Assembly: GCA_965153455.1 (NCBI GenBank)
Contig: OZ234501.1
Coordinates: 4,712,001-4,776,000 of the forward strand
DNA length: 64,000 nucleotides
From: Sphagnum compactum
Taxonomy: Eukaryota; Bryophyta; Sphagnopsida; Sphagnales
Direction: 5' to 3'
This document shows positions 1 through 12,945 of this stretch, one piece after another. Every line of letters begins with the position of its first letter. The first letter of the stretch is position 1. The position numbers and the translations under genes are program-made. The notes under the pieces are model-generated. The model searched no databases and was not told the DNA's origin. It saw nothing but the letters and a program-made list of their open reading frames with translations.

Positions 1-600
1 GAAGTCGGACGGACCAAGGTCGCAGCGATGGCGCTGTAGCTCGCAACGTTGCGACGCTGCAGCGCTACTACGGCGCTGCACTGCTGCTGAAGCGATGGCG
101 CTGCGGCGCTACACTGCTGCTGCAGCGAAGGCGGTGCGACGCTGTTGCTGCGACGCTGCACTGCTGCTACAGTTCGTAGCGGCGCTGTGCAGCGCTGCTG
201 AAGCTCGCAGCGATGGTGTTGCTGCAGCTCGCCGCGGCTGTGTGTGGCGGTGTGCAACAGCTCGCTGCGGCGGTGTGCAGCAGCGCTCTGGAGCTCGCTG
301 CGACGATGTGCAACAGCGCGCTAGAGCTCGCTGCGGCGCTGTGCAGCGCTGTTTGAGCTCGCTGCGGCGCTGTGCAATAGCGCTGGAGCTCGCTACGGCG
401 CTGTGCAGCAACGCGCTAGAGCTCGCTGCGGTGCTATGCAACAGCGCTGGAGCTCGCTGCGGCGCTGTGCAGCGCTGTTAAAGCTCGCTGCGGCGCTGTG
501 CAACAGCGCTGGAGCTCGCTGCGGCGCTGTGCAGCGCTGCTGGAGTTGGCAACGCTGCGACGGTACGCGATGTAGGTTGCAGTTCGCGTCGCGGCAGTAG
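1..600. repeat. GC-rich 31-33 bp minisatellite
   Basis: From about 260 to 545 the word GCTCGCTGCGG recurs at 260, 293, 326, 357, 388, 421, 452, 483 and 514, giving spacings of 31 or 33 bp. Each unit carries a GCGCTGTGCA core and often the inverted word CAGCGC, so units can fold. Bases 1-260 look like older, more diverged units built from GCGCTG and GCAGCG words. Open frames cross the array on both strands, but they consist of Ala/Arg/Cys/Leu/Gln monotony and are not convincing proteins. GC content is far above the rest of the window. Confidence 0.85.
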
Positions 601-3600
601 GCAGTGCTTAGCTGCTCTGCAGCGATGGTAGCCGCCGCCGCCACCTTAAATTTATTATTTATTTTTTTTCTTAGCCGTCACAGGAGAGCGAAAGAAAGAA
701 AAAGGGAAGCGTGCTTTGAAACCTGTTCAAAGATTTCAACTCGGCATGAATGTAACACGCAAGCTCCCTCTCGTAGCAACAGTAGTAGCAACTTGCGCTC
801 CCTCCTTGCGCTCCCTCCGGCAGCAACAACATCACACCAGTAGTAACAACTCAAGAACTTCAAAAGTGCAAGAAATCTGTTGCTTTCCACATGAAGCAAC
901 AGGAAATATAGTTTTTCTAGAATTGAAAATGCAAAGCAAGAAAGAAATGAAATGTATGTAGACGATGGCCGTGCAATGGCCGCCGTGAGCATCTAGAAAT
1001 CCTAGCTTATGATGGAGAAAACTCCTGACAAAAGAATTCTAGAAAAACTAAAGGAGAAGGGCAGAGCTTGGCCCTTTTATACAGCCACCAAAGCTGAAAC
1101 CCTAAATATCTAATAGCGTACAGTCACTTATGAGCGCACATTAACCCTACAAACGTACATTAGCCCTCAAAAGACATGATGGGCATGCCCGTAGCCGGCC
1201 ATCATGTATGAGGCCGTGCATACGGGCATGACAAAGGATTGAAAGGATTCCTATATGCAATGTTGCATTAACAACATATTGGATCCAATTTTCCCTAGAG
1301 TTCCCATAAACACTTCACTTCCCATCACCCAACAACTCAACTCTTGAAAACACAAAACAAAGATTTCTCACGTATACTAAACCTAAGATAAAGAAAAACC
1401 ATTAAACTAGTTCTTAAACTCCCTAGATATTATCATCAGTTCCACATTCATCTCTACCTAAAATATTTAATGTTTATTCATGCACTATGTCCTAATTCTC
1501 CATGGGCAACAAAATTGTTTGGGAGAATTCCATACACAACCATAGAAGCTTGCAATGAACATTCATCTCATGCATTCTACACACAACACACACCCATCCA
1601 AAAAAGAGAAAAATTTTTAGTTACCTCAATAAAGATCACATCAACCATCAAGCACATCCTTTTTTCACTCATCTTTCAATCTCCTTTTATCTTACCTTGC
1701 ATTCCCCTCTTGTCCACATGTGAAGCTTTCCATCATCTTCATCAAAGTGGCTTTATCTTCCACTGTCTACTTCATTTCCAAAAACAACAAACACACCTAT
1801 ATCACACCCAAATTCCACAACAAAACAATCATCTTACAATTTTTTTCCACATACTAATAAATTTTTCAATACAACCTTAACCAAGCTTGTCAATAAGTCA
1901 AAAATTGATGGAAATCTTCCCTTTTCACTTTGCAACAAAACATCAACTCGAATATTTAAACCTTAAACCCTCTAATATCTAAACATGATCACTTGCACTC
2001 ACACCCCCAATCTCAAAACTTGAACTGTACTCTAATCATATTTTAGAGATGTAAAGACCTAATTTAAGACAACATTATAGTAGTGTTTGACTAGTTTAAC
2101 TTATGCTAATGGTTGGTATGCTCATTTTCTCATAAGTCGTGTTGGGTTCAAAATTGGTGTGAGATGACAAAACATATAAAACAATAAAATGAATAATCTT
2201 CTTGCAAAACAAGAACAAGCAAAACTATGTAATTCTATGCAAAACCCACAAGGTATAAAAAGGATGAAAAAGACAAGGCATGAAGAGACAACCCCAGAAA
2301 TGCACTAGATAAAGCTCAAGGTATTTTACGTCTCTTGTAGCCACTAAGTGCCCAACCTACTTACCTATGCTATTTATTAATGAAGTTATCTGTAAAGTGG
2401 CTGAAAGAGGGAACTAGCCAGCGAATTCCCATTCAGGGCCCTAGCAAGCCCCTCATAGAGCACAAGATAGTGAGGTTTTGGAGGTGCTAAATCCTGGTAT
2501 TGGCCCTAGCCAACCGACCCCTAGCATTAAGATCCAAGAGGAACATTTCACACACTAGAGAGTGGGCTATGGATGGCAGATTCAGCCAGGTAAACAGGCC
2601 CTGGGCGAGCCTGAGGTGTGTGCGCACATGGCAGAATCCACTGTCTAGAGCCCGCTCTTTTGCCTTAGGAATGCTGGATGCCCACTACAGAATCAGTTGA
2701 TCAGACAATCGACAATGCAATGCGAGGGATTCATAAGCATTAAGGAGTTTGAAAAACGACCAAATCGGTGAGCCCTGACTTTAATGGGAATGCAAGGAAC
2801 TCCAGAAAGGACAGCTCTGGCACATTGGGCATACCAAATGTGCACTGCCCATAGATGTCTAGTTCTGCCAAGTACCTAAAAGCTTCTCTATTCTAAAAGA
2901 ATCTGCACCCAAGGCTCTCAAGGGTTGTATTATTGTGTCATGTGTCATCATGCAAGCTTACCATACATCAGGTCCTCCATTATCTGAAGACCACATTATC
3001 CACCTTAACTTCGTTCTGATCTGATTATTCCACCAAAATGGACCATACATAAAATACATTATTGAAAACAGACATATTTTTTCAATCTATCCAAATAGAT
3101 CCACTAGTGTATCTACAACATTTGAATCACCTGATGATTTTGGGAGCTACCAGTTTTTTCACTCAGCTTGGGTACATGCAGGTTGGAACTTGGAACCTAG
3201 CTTATTCCAGCAATGTTTTTAATGTCATATTTTAGTTCAGAACTTTCAGACTTTTTGAACATATTCCTAAATAAAACAAAAACCTGGAAATTGCAATTCC
3301 AGCAACACATCTGGTTACTGTAGGAACTTGACTATAATTTGTAGAAATGCTGAACTTTTCCCCCAAAAAAGAACTTTTTTCAAAGACCAGAATTTGAGAA
3401 GGAAAATAAAGAAACTTTAAAAATATTCATGAATATTCAATCTCTCAACATGGAATCTTCGAAATTAATTAATTATTCAACAGATACACGTTGAAGCTGC
3501 GCCTGTACTATGATATACATTATCCAGGATTAAATTGCTGTTTACCTTATCCAAGACAGTATGTTTTTTTGGGCAAATTTTTGCAACCTGGCAAGAAAAA

Positions 3601-5396
3601 ATAAATGGTGGTGTGGACCCAAGTTGCCACATTATGAGGAAAAACAACTAAAGTAACCATAGTTTGAGAATAGGTTCCAACAAGTCGCCAGATTATAGGA
3701 GGATTTTTCTACTTCCCCGTCTAGCTCTAGCCAAATTTGGCTGTGTCCTGTTGTGCGTGATCACCAACCCGCGTGCTTCACAGGTTTGGAAAAAATACAC
3801 TGATCCAGGATCTAATCTGCCTGACAAACTGTGTATCAGATCTAGCCTACCAAGGGGTGTAATGTGCACCAAAGCACTAAAGGACTTTTTTTTTATAGAT
3901 ACTCCATTGCCTAGGACAAAGCTGGGACTTGAATATGAGTTGGCCATTGATCCAGTTCATGATATCATGTTTCTGATGTGTCTTTTATATGCTTAAGATT
4001 TGCTTCAATCATGATTTATGTAATGTATTTTATGCCACACCATCATGTTCAAATATGTTTACTTTGTGTTCTATCCTGTTTTAATAAGTTCTTACCACGT
4101 TTCAGGAACCCTTTTGTACATAACATGTTTGCATGTGAGTATTATGTGACAACTTTCATATCTCGTTGGCATATAGATCTTAACTTCCAACAAAACATGG
4201 ACCATAAACTCCCATCATTCCAGGCTTCTGTTTCAATATAAAATATGGATTTTACATTATTCCAAGCATGTTTCTTTATCACCACATCTGTTGGCCATCT
4301 AGTTTTCTTCAGTCTCTTTCATGTTTGTGATATGTTTTTCTTCTGTTCTTTATATGTTGGAAGATGTAAGTCCATTCCCTTCTGGTTCCTTGTCATTTCT
4401 TGAAGCATTCTGAAACAACTGCCAACTCTAGTGGCATTAATGAAACATGCCCAGAATGATGTGAAATCCTTCAAAGATGCTTGGAATCATGGCACTTGTA
4501 AGCTATATTGGTTGGAAGTTAGAAGTTAAAACCTTGTTTCAACACAGTATGAAATTCTCACAATAGTCAGGTTATTCCTGAAGGGGCCTTGAAACATGAT
4601 AGAAAAATACAAAAACAGTATGACTTCATCATATTATAAAACATATGTGCACCCACCCTGGTATAATGTAGCATAGGTAGGTAGATAAGTAAGGTGGCAG
4701 AATTAGGTAAGTACTGCATTGGGCAGCAGGGTAAGCCACATAAAAGGTTTGAATCTGCAAAATACGTAGCTGCTACCGTAGGACGGTCCATAAAGAACAT
4801 CAATGCCTGGTTAAGGGGCAGCCTTACAAAAGGGATTTGAGGAGGCCATTTTAGTCCTTGGACCACCATTTCTACAGAATATGTAACTCTGATACTCTTA
4901 AGGTGCATAGCAGTCCATTGAGGAACATTGATGACTGGTAAGCAGCAACCCCCAAAAAAATCGACCCACATTTGATAACATAAAGGACCTTGGTAACTTG
5001 ATCTTTGCAAATGAACCAGCCTTATTTTAATTTTATCACCTTCTCATAAAAGACATCCCATGTGGGCACAAAATAAATCAAAAACTTAGATCACAGTGCT
5101 GTTTGTGGTCAATGGCAGCTCTGACTCCCTAAGAAGTAACCTATGCAAGTGCAAATCATAAAAGAAACTCATGTAAATTGTCCAAGTGCAACAATGAGAT
5201 AACCAACATTGATGTTCCAGTGTATTTAGCTAGAACAATCTTGGTTGACATTATTGATTATCACAACTTTGAACTGCAAAAAGGCCACAAGCATAACAAG
5301 CTTACCAAGAGCTGGAATACCTCTTCCACCAAATGCAGAGCAACAGAAGAGAACCCTACTGCACAGATAGGTGCAGGGAATGCATAAGCAGGTTAT
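601..5396. other. Gene-free stretch, no recognised coding sequence
   Basis: This segment holds only short frames without recognisable domains. 1240-2100 is A/C-rich on the plus strand. 2400-2720 and 3660-4000 have open frames that match no family I know. A copy of the 16-bp palindromic motif TAGCCAAATTTGGCT(a/g) starts at 3728. The 3' end lies just downstream of the eIF5-mimic gene, so part of 4600-5396 may be its 3' untranslated region. The 147-codon minus-strand frame at 4567-5010 opens with TTG and shows no family signature. Confidence 0.5.
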
Positions 5397-8300
5397 TCAC
5401 TCCTCCTCTTCTGCCTCCTCTAACCACTTCACAAAAGGCTCAAGTGCCTTCACAAATGTTTGCCTGCAGATTGCCAAAGCCCATGATTTCAGATCCAGTT
5501 ATGGTCTGCAACCGATGACCACATCTGCTGGAGCTAACAGTCTGGCTAAACAAGAAGCACAAAGGCATTTCAGCAGGCAAAGTTCCACTCTTAGGGTTCA
5601 AATATGGACAGGCATGCTTAGCTGAGGAATTACAACACCAAATAGATAACCAAACATCCTAGTTTGGAATACATACCGGCCCTTAGGGTTGGTGCCCTTT
5701 CGGAACCATATGAGAACTGTATCTTCTGCCAGAACATCCTGGTCATACAGGGCTCGGACAATCTCTGGAAACAGCTTCATGAGTTTTGCATCCTCATAGC
5801 AATGGATCTGAATTTTATACATTAAGTCCATCTCCAGCTTTGCAGTGGTGCAAAAGGTCCCCAAGAGTTTACCCCAAGTCTTCACCTGATTACCACCCAA
5901 AGAGTTTTAGTACTCAGTTCTCTGTTGCATCTAGACATAACCACACTCAAGAAACTATTGTACTCATGTCATAGCATAACACCAGAAGTTCAGAGGTTAC
6001 ACATTCTTTGAAAAGCCATGATTGTGTCACACGGTCAGGCATATGTTTAACTGAACATGCAGTGGTTCAGGGCTTGGTAGGGTAAGGCACAACAATGTTG
6101 ACCACCATTGCCCTGGACAGCAAAGATTGAGAAGGTTCAGGCATGTCCCAACCATATATATCTTTCATAAGAATAGAGAAATCTCCATTCTCACGATGTC
6201 CCAACCATATCAATCATCATGAAGTGATCTAGGTAGTAAACTGCAACTCAAGGTAAAGAAATCTCTCTCCAATTTTCACTCTCCAGAGTACTCATAATAC
6301 CTTCAGGCGTACCAAAAACTTCTCCCAACTTACAATTTTAAGTCAGGTATGTCCCAACCATATCAGTCATCATGAAGTGATCTAGGTAGTTAACTGCAAC
6401 TCAAGATAAAGAAATCTCTCTCCAATTTTCACTCTCCAGAGTACTCCTAATACCTTCAGGAGTCCCAAAAACTTCTCCCAACTTACAATTTTAAGTCAAC
6501 CTGCACAGAATCGAGAGGTGATCTGATAATAAGGCCGTAGAAGACTTGGATCCAACAAACACACCAGTGAACAGGAAGAAAGAGGAACCCAACCCAGAAG
6601 AACAGAGTAACAAAAAAAACTACAAGTGGTTTGAATAACAGTGACAGTTACAGACATGTTCAGAGACCTTCAATAGCAACAGGTGTGGCACTGACCAGGT
6701 ATCAACTTTCCTACTGACTTGAATCGGCTCCCAGCAATGGGTAAGGCCAACGTAATGAGTTTCAATAACAAGACTAGTAGTATTGGGAAGACAGCCACAA
6801 TGGTGGTTACCTCACAAGACCCTAAAAGAGAAGGACATGACCAAGGAAACCAAGAAGATAGGAACACAAAAGAAAAAGAAAAAGACAAAATAAACAAGCA
6901 AAGAGGAAGAAAACAAAGACTGTATGAGGATGACCTTCTGAGGACCAAGTGGGCTCTGAAGAGCTCCTCTCTCATGAAAGCCTTGACAATGCCAAGTTGA
7001 GTCCAAATGACAAAACATCATATAATGCATATTTATTATATATGTTAACCTCAAGTTCATCTTAACAGAAACTTTGAGTTTTACCCCTTTTCTTGAGAAA
7101 AATAATTAAGACTCACTTGAGCTACAAAGCTATAAGAACCTTAAACCTCTTGAATACACATATAAATGTTTGTAACTTAATATTTCAGGAATTACATTTG
7201 TTCTGACTTCCACGACAGTTACCCTCAGCCATGATGGCTTCTGAGGTGAAGAACAAACCTGACGGAGAGCAAGGTTTGAGTTTTGCTGCTGATTTTTGCC
7301 AGACCACTGCACTGCATCCATTATTGCATCCCAAATAGTTCGTACCACATCCACATCAGGCAAGCTTGCTTCCCTACAACGCTGTTTAACCATCTCTGTC
7401 ACCTCAGCCACATCCATGTTCTCAGCAATCTGGCTTGTCAGTGTTGTCCGCAGCTCCTTCAGCTTCACCTCAAATACTTTCTTTGTGTTGTACTCCACAA
7501 GAACACCTAGCCCCTCTTTGCTGCATTTTGTTCAAAACAATTATGAGTCAGATTAAGAGGACAATAATCCTGTCATGAATCACAGACATATGACATTATC
7601 ACTGGCACTTCTGGAATTATTGCATATTGGCCCCATTTGCCAATCAAGACCTCTAATCCACCCTCTCGTAAGAGTTTCCTTCCCTGGTATAGACAGTCAT
7701 TTTTCTACATGGTGTTAAGGATGGCACAGCATCTGTGAATTACTGCATATCCTTGGTCTCAACAACCACAAATCAAACAGGAGGTAAACAAAATCTGAGC
7801 CAGACCTAAAATGCTCGCCAAAGCCTTCAATAGTGCGCTTTTGCATTGGGAAAAAGTCAAGGAGTCGATCCTCCATCTTTGCACGCTTCAAAAGCGCCAC
7901 CAAGTCATCTAAGCTGTTCTCCACCAAATACTGCTTGAAGGCATCTGTAACAAAACCCAGCACAAGGCCTTTTGCAACCAAACTGTCACTCAATAATGCT
8001 GAGAATATAGTTTCTGGCGGCAGCCCCGAAAGCTTCTGAGAGAATGTGAGAGCTGTAAAAATGGCCAACTTTTTGCGGTCTTCTGGACCGTACAATTCCT
8101 GCACCATGAACCAGCAATGAGAACACAATATTCATCAGAAAGTACCATCTTACAATCTAATATAGACCAAGACTTCTTTGCAACCTGGTAACTCCTGTGC
8201 CAAGGCAGCACACGAGCACTCTTTGATCACAAGCAATGAGTGAATAAGAAGAATGACTTGCTACAGACCATTAAATTGAAAACAGCAAATCTGACAGATT

Positions 8301-10378
8301 TAAAGTTGGCATATATAAACTAATAGGATGGACACAAACCAAGGACTGCAGGAGTCTGCGCATGACATTTTCAAGGGTTTTGATCATGAAAGGGCGACGA
8401 CGGATAATCTTCTGCAGAAACAACACATAGGGCAGAATGCTCTCCCGTGTGGCCTCACAGTTCAATACTGAATATGGCTGGCGATCACCCTCCTCAGGCT
8501 TCGTGGTGCCTGGCTGATTTCGGCCCCCTGTGAACACCACCTGTGACAATTCCATGTCACATCAGAAATCTTCTATCTTTCAAGCACACACTATCTTGCA
8601 AAGGTTTCCACAATGGCATGCAAGTGCAAGTCAAATCAATTGTGACCAAGATCAACACTCTATGAAACATCCAACCCTAAGAATCCAAACATGATAAACA
8701 TTTCTTCAGTATCCAGGCATTGGTTGCTGCAGGAAAATGACCTGCACAAACTACTAATGTAGGTTAATAATCACATCATGGCACTCTCATAGAAAATGCC
8801 ACCATAGATCCACTGCACGATGTACATTGTATTAGCTTCACAGAGCAGTGCTCAGACTGCAAACCATTCTATCAGTCACTACACGAGTTCACTTCTTGGC
8901 TGCCTTCAAAATGTGATACACTGGACTCAATGCTTTATAAGTGTGAATTATCAGTCACCTCAAAGAAGGTGTCACCATATCTTGAGAAGTCAAGATCAGC
9001 TGCATCGATGTCCTTGGCAATAAGTTCCTGCACAAAGCAATAACGATTGCAAAGAGTCAGAATTCTAAACCTCACAAGTGGTGTGTCCTGACCTCAGTTC
9101 TTATTTTGGGGGGGGGGGATACCTGGCACAAGTTGCATAAATGAACAGCAATGATCACAAATCTACAGGCTGCTTCATTTAAGATACAGAGCCTTTATGA
9201 CACAAGAAAATTTACCAAGTCACCGTCATGCTCAACATAAATTTGCACCACAGCATCCGCAAAGGTCGCAGTGTCCAAAGGAACTGCGATGTTCCGTTTG
9301 CGGGTTTTGATCCGCGTGCCACTGCAATCAATCAGATAACTCAGTACTTAAATCCTGGACTTCTGACCAACTGCCAGAATCATGGCTTGCTATAACCAAA
9401 AAGAAAGAGGGGGGGATGGGGAACTGTTTAACCCTCTCTAGCTAGCATACTGCAAGGAATCCACACTAAACTCCTTCAGCAAATTTGAGCCCATTTCCAC
9501 ACACCAAAACAGAATTGCATCGTTACCCATACCAAATTCTCACACAGCTTCAACAAGACATCAAATGCACTGGAAATCATTCTGTCAAGGGAAGATCACA
9601 TACCCAAGGGTCGGCTTCTCCTTTGAGCTGCAGTGCAAGCCAACAAAAAGTTAGCAGATGAAAATTCACAGCCCATTGTGCATTTTCCCCAACTCTATCC
9701 CATCTTCCTCAAAAGGGTCACCATAATGACAATTGCCTACACTACACCTTCACCACTCTGTGTACTTGTAGAGAAATCATTCAACAAGATGCACAAGAGT
9801 TGCATAAACATGCTGCAATATGATAACATGCTTTTCAATAAACTCTGGAATACAACAGGAGCAGCATTGATGACTGAAAGTCCTTGAACATACATCCACA
9901 ACCATGTGACTTGTACACTAGAAGCCAAAAGCAGCAGCAGAGAACATCCTTGTAAGCCATAAAAAATGTTCCCAAGTCTAGATTCAACCCTCCACCAAAG
10001 AAAGAGATGGAGCATCAAATGATCAAACAAAACGTGGATTGCTTGGATTGCTTGTCACCATCACGAGGAGCTACCCCTATTCCGTTTGCCTCAAAGGCAG
10101 ATCTTGAAAAGCAGTGTCACAAGGTCAAAAGGGAGCCAACAAAAGATGAAGTCACAGGAAACCACGCAACTTCCCAAGAAAACCCTAAATCTGTCTTCTG
10201 AGCTCTGAAAACAGGAAGAACTGCAGCTACCAAGAATGGAGGAGTACATTCAAGACCGCCAGACCAGCACCAGTAGAGAGTAAGGATCAAGGAAACCGCT
10301 AGGCAGCAGTATCTCCAGAAAACAAGGCTGCGAAAAAAAAAGCGGGGCTAGACGATAGAAAAAACCTAAACACGACAT
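5397..10378 (-). CDS. BZW: eIF5-mimic protein (BZW/5MP family, W2 domain), 9 exons, 411 aa
   Basis: Exons in order of transcription: 10374-10378, 9604-9627, 9216-9321, 8959-9027, 8340-8540, 7806-8098, 7259-7520, 5677-5885, 5397-5463. All junctions are GT-AG and keep frame, giving 411 aa, the usual plant length. Family landmarks are the N-terminal PTLGGTRIKTRKRN (7-20), SRYGDTFFEVVFTGG near 60-75, LAIFTALTFSQKLSGLPPET near 145, VQWSGKNQQQN near 305, and a C-terminal W2 region (about 245-411) ending in an acidic tail after FVKWLEEAEEEE. Proteins of this family resemble the eIF5 C-terminus, bind eIF2 and eIF3, compete with eIF5 and raise start-codon stringency; they act in the cytosol. Oddities are a 5-nt coding first exon (ATG TC), a 24-nt second exon and a duplicated segment in the 1.37-kb intron 7. 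The first exon was chosen because it yields MSSKEKPTLG; it is the least certain part. Confidence 0.95.
6196..6498. repeat. 153-bp tandem duplication in intron 7 of the eIF5-mimic gene
   Basis: The segment beginning ATGTCCCAACCATATCA at 6196 is repeated from 6349. Both units run through the same series of words, for example GAAGTGATCTAGGTAGT and CACTCTCCAGAGTACTC, to TTTTAAGTCA. A handful of substitutions separate the copies, so the duplication is recent compared with the other repeats in the window. It lies wholly inside an intron (5886-7258) and does not affect the protein. Confidence 0.93.
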
Positions 10379-12945
10379 TACAGAGGATCGACACTGAGAT
10401 AATACACTGAAGAAAACTCTAGATCCGTGACCCTGAAATCGGAAATCCAGCGAGACACAGCTCGCCGTACGAGAGATTTTTTTTTTGAAAAAGAGAAAAA
10501 AAGCGCCAGACACAACAATTGCACACAGAGAGGCTTACTTCATAAACCGTAGCGGGGCTTGGAAGCAGAAAAAAGCTTCAAAGTTGTGCTCCTGCGGGGG
10601 AGCGATAACGGATTGTACTCCTGCTGACTGGCACCGTTATGTCACGTTGCAAGTGTCAACAACCCCCGCACAAGAGCGTAGAGAGCTCGACAGAGTAGGA
10701 GCAGCAGCGAGCGAGCTAGAGAGGAGAGACGAATCGCGTCGCACAGCAAAAGCGGAGAAAAGAAAACGAAGGGCAAAAGGAATCAAGGAAGAGGACAGCG
10801 GCGAACGAGGGACGAAGAGATGGGGAACTTGGAATCAACGAAGAGGACAGAGAGGTGAAAGTGTCGAAGAGATGGGGAACTTTAGGAAGATTGGTTCGTT
10901 CCCAAAATGTTCGCACGAGAACAAAATGATTGTTTACTCCTCTTCACCTAATTTGTCAGATGTCTGCTTCTGTGCAAAAACTAAATTTAAGTTTTTTTTT
11001 TACAAATGATTTTCTTTATAAAAATAAGTTTCATGATTAAAATGAGGTGCCACCAGGGGAGTGCCAAAGTTGCCTCAAAGAAAATAATTTCTGAAATCAT
11101 CAGATTTAGCCACAATAGGTTTCAGCTGTATTCTTAATTTTTTCTCGTATTCCTCTCTCACCTGTAGCCAAATTTGGCTACTTCCTCTTGTTGATGATTT
11201 TTTTGGCTATAGTTCAAAAAATTCTGAAATCGCCATATTTAGACAATAGGTATGTTTGAGCGGGATTCTTAGATTTTTCTAATTTCCTCCTCTCTGAACT
11301 GTAGCCAAATTTGGCTAATTTCTCGTCTGGATGATTCGTATGGCTACCTCACCAAATCAAACACAGTTCCACAAATCCGTAGAGTAGGTATGCGTTATCC
11401 GTAAAGTACCCCAAACTGGGGCTACTGGGCCAAACTTTTGCCAAAACTAGGGACGAAATTATGAGTCGGGATAAAAATAGGGGGCCAAACCGGTTTTTCA
11501 CCTGAATTGCTCGTCCTCACAGGAGTTTCGTCCCCAGTTTTGGATTTGCATTACCTGCACCTTCGCTGCTGCATGTATACTTCATCAAATCAAGCCTTGT
11601 TAGAATAAGATCCTGCAAATCTTCTGAATTGATACCCAGTTTCATGACCCAGTACCCAATTTTTCTCACATAGATATGAAACAGGGATTAGATCGTCAAA
11701 CTAGGGCCCAAAGACAGGGTAACTTTTCAGATAACTAAAAAGTGTATTGAAGTTACAATGGAGTTTAGGATTGACCAAAGAAGTTAAAACGTTTAACCTG
11801 CCCAATCGATCCAAAGGTTGAACAAGGGACCTACTCAAACTGAAGCGAAGTTGCCACGCCTTAGGATTCACATCTTCTAATGTGCTGCAAAGTAAGCAAA
11901 ACAAATATTAACTCTCAACTATGCACAGATTGATTCATAAACATTCCTGAATGGAACCCCATGGAAATGGAAATGGAACCAATTAAGAAAACATAAAGTG
12001 CGTACACAACCACAAATGGGGCAACCTACTGGTCAAATTAATCCTAACAATTGCAACAGAACAATTGATGATTCACTCATGCCTCAAGTGAACATAGAAA
12101 ACAATTCGATTTTCATTATGTATGCCATACAAGAGAGACAGTGACCAGTTGACATAAGAACCTCAATGTGAGTCTTTCATGTACGAACAAGATGACCATT
12201 TTGAGTCTATTTACCTGGCTATGAACCTCAGAGAGCTGGAATTAAATATTGCCACCCAACAACAAATTGTCCACACACCCACACTAGGTGAGGGTGAATG
12301 TTTGATGTCACAAATTTCTAAAGGATTAGCAATTTGCAGCAGGAATATTATTCCAATTCTTAATTCAGCTTGGAAAATATACATATACTGCAACAGTTTG
12401 GACCTGATACATACCAGGTGACATTCACCATAGTGCACTTCTACAGCACATGAACAACTATTCCACCAAAGCTAGTGTCAAGTAATACCAAAATGCCAGG
12501 TGTAACCCTAACAGAACCAGAGATGGAAAATTTTCACTGCTTACGATTTATGTAGATGTCCAATCATTGATGGAGCATTAATGGAACCACTACACTATCA
12601 TCAAGTAAGAGCTGCCATTGCACGTAAGACTTGAGAATTAATTCAGAAAAAATTGAAGTGCAAACAAGCTTATTGCACAAAACAACATACCATCACTCGA
12701 CTTGGAAGAAATGATGATGGGACAATAACACATATTGCCATCCTGAGTAGAAGCTACCACTCTGATCCTCTCAGATAAATAGGCCTTACACCAATGCCTT
12801 CTTCAGAATTGTATGTATCATCCTATCTTACAACCCACAGCACTCTCACGCTGTTAAAGATGTCCTTGCACCCTTTTGACCAAAAGAATGGACTGAACAG
12901 AACTTTAGGCACCATGACATACAGAGTTCAAGCTGGCAAAACTGG
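10379..12945. other. Intergenic region: promoter/5' UTR of eIF5-mimic gene and 3' flank of ATP sulfurylase
   Basis: 10400-10900 is purine-rich on the plus strand, so it reads as a pyrimidine-rich 5' UTR/promoter for the minus-strand eIF5-mimic gene. This is a common composition around plant transcription starts. A diverged duplication lies at 11091-11350. From 11350 to 12945 I see no gene. A minus-strand frame at 11701-11904 has no recognisable domain. The part next to 12946 should contain the ATP sulfurylase 3' UTR, but I cannot place a poly(A) signal with confidence. Confidence 0.5.
11091..11350. repeat. Diverged 133-bp tandem duplication carrying palindromic TAGCCAAATTTGGCTA
   Basis: Unit one starts CTGAAATCAT at 11091 and unit two CTGAAATCGC at 11224. 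Each contains an ATTTAG(c)CA-CAATAGGT-like block, a TTCTTA...TTTTTCT block, a CTCTCT run, then TGTAGCCAAATTTGGCTA (at 11165-11180 and 11302-11317) followed by a GATGAT word. The 16-bp palindrome links these units to the dispersed repeat family found at 53-61 kb. Confidence 0.7.

Noticed and set aside
95-644. Overlapping open frames of 65-128 codons in the GC-rich repeat
   Set aside because: They occur on both strands and in several frames of a tandem repeat, have monotonous Ala/Arg/Cys/Leu composition and show no domain.
4567-5010. 147-codon minus-strand frame downstream of the eIF5-mimic gene
   Set aside because: It opens with TTG, shows no family motif and overlaps the probable 3' UTR; length alone is not enough.
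11701-11904. Minus-strand frame containing LEDVNPKAWQLRFSLSRSL
   Set aside because: It looked protein-like, but no family could be recalled and no adjoining exon extends it.
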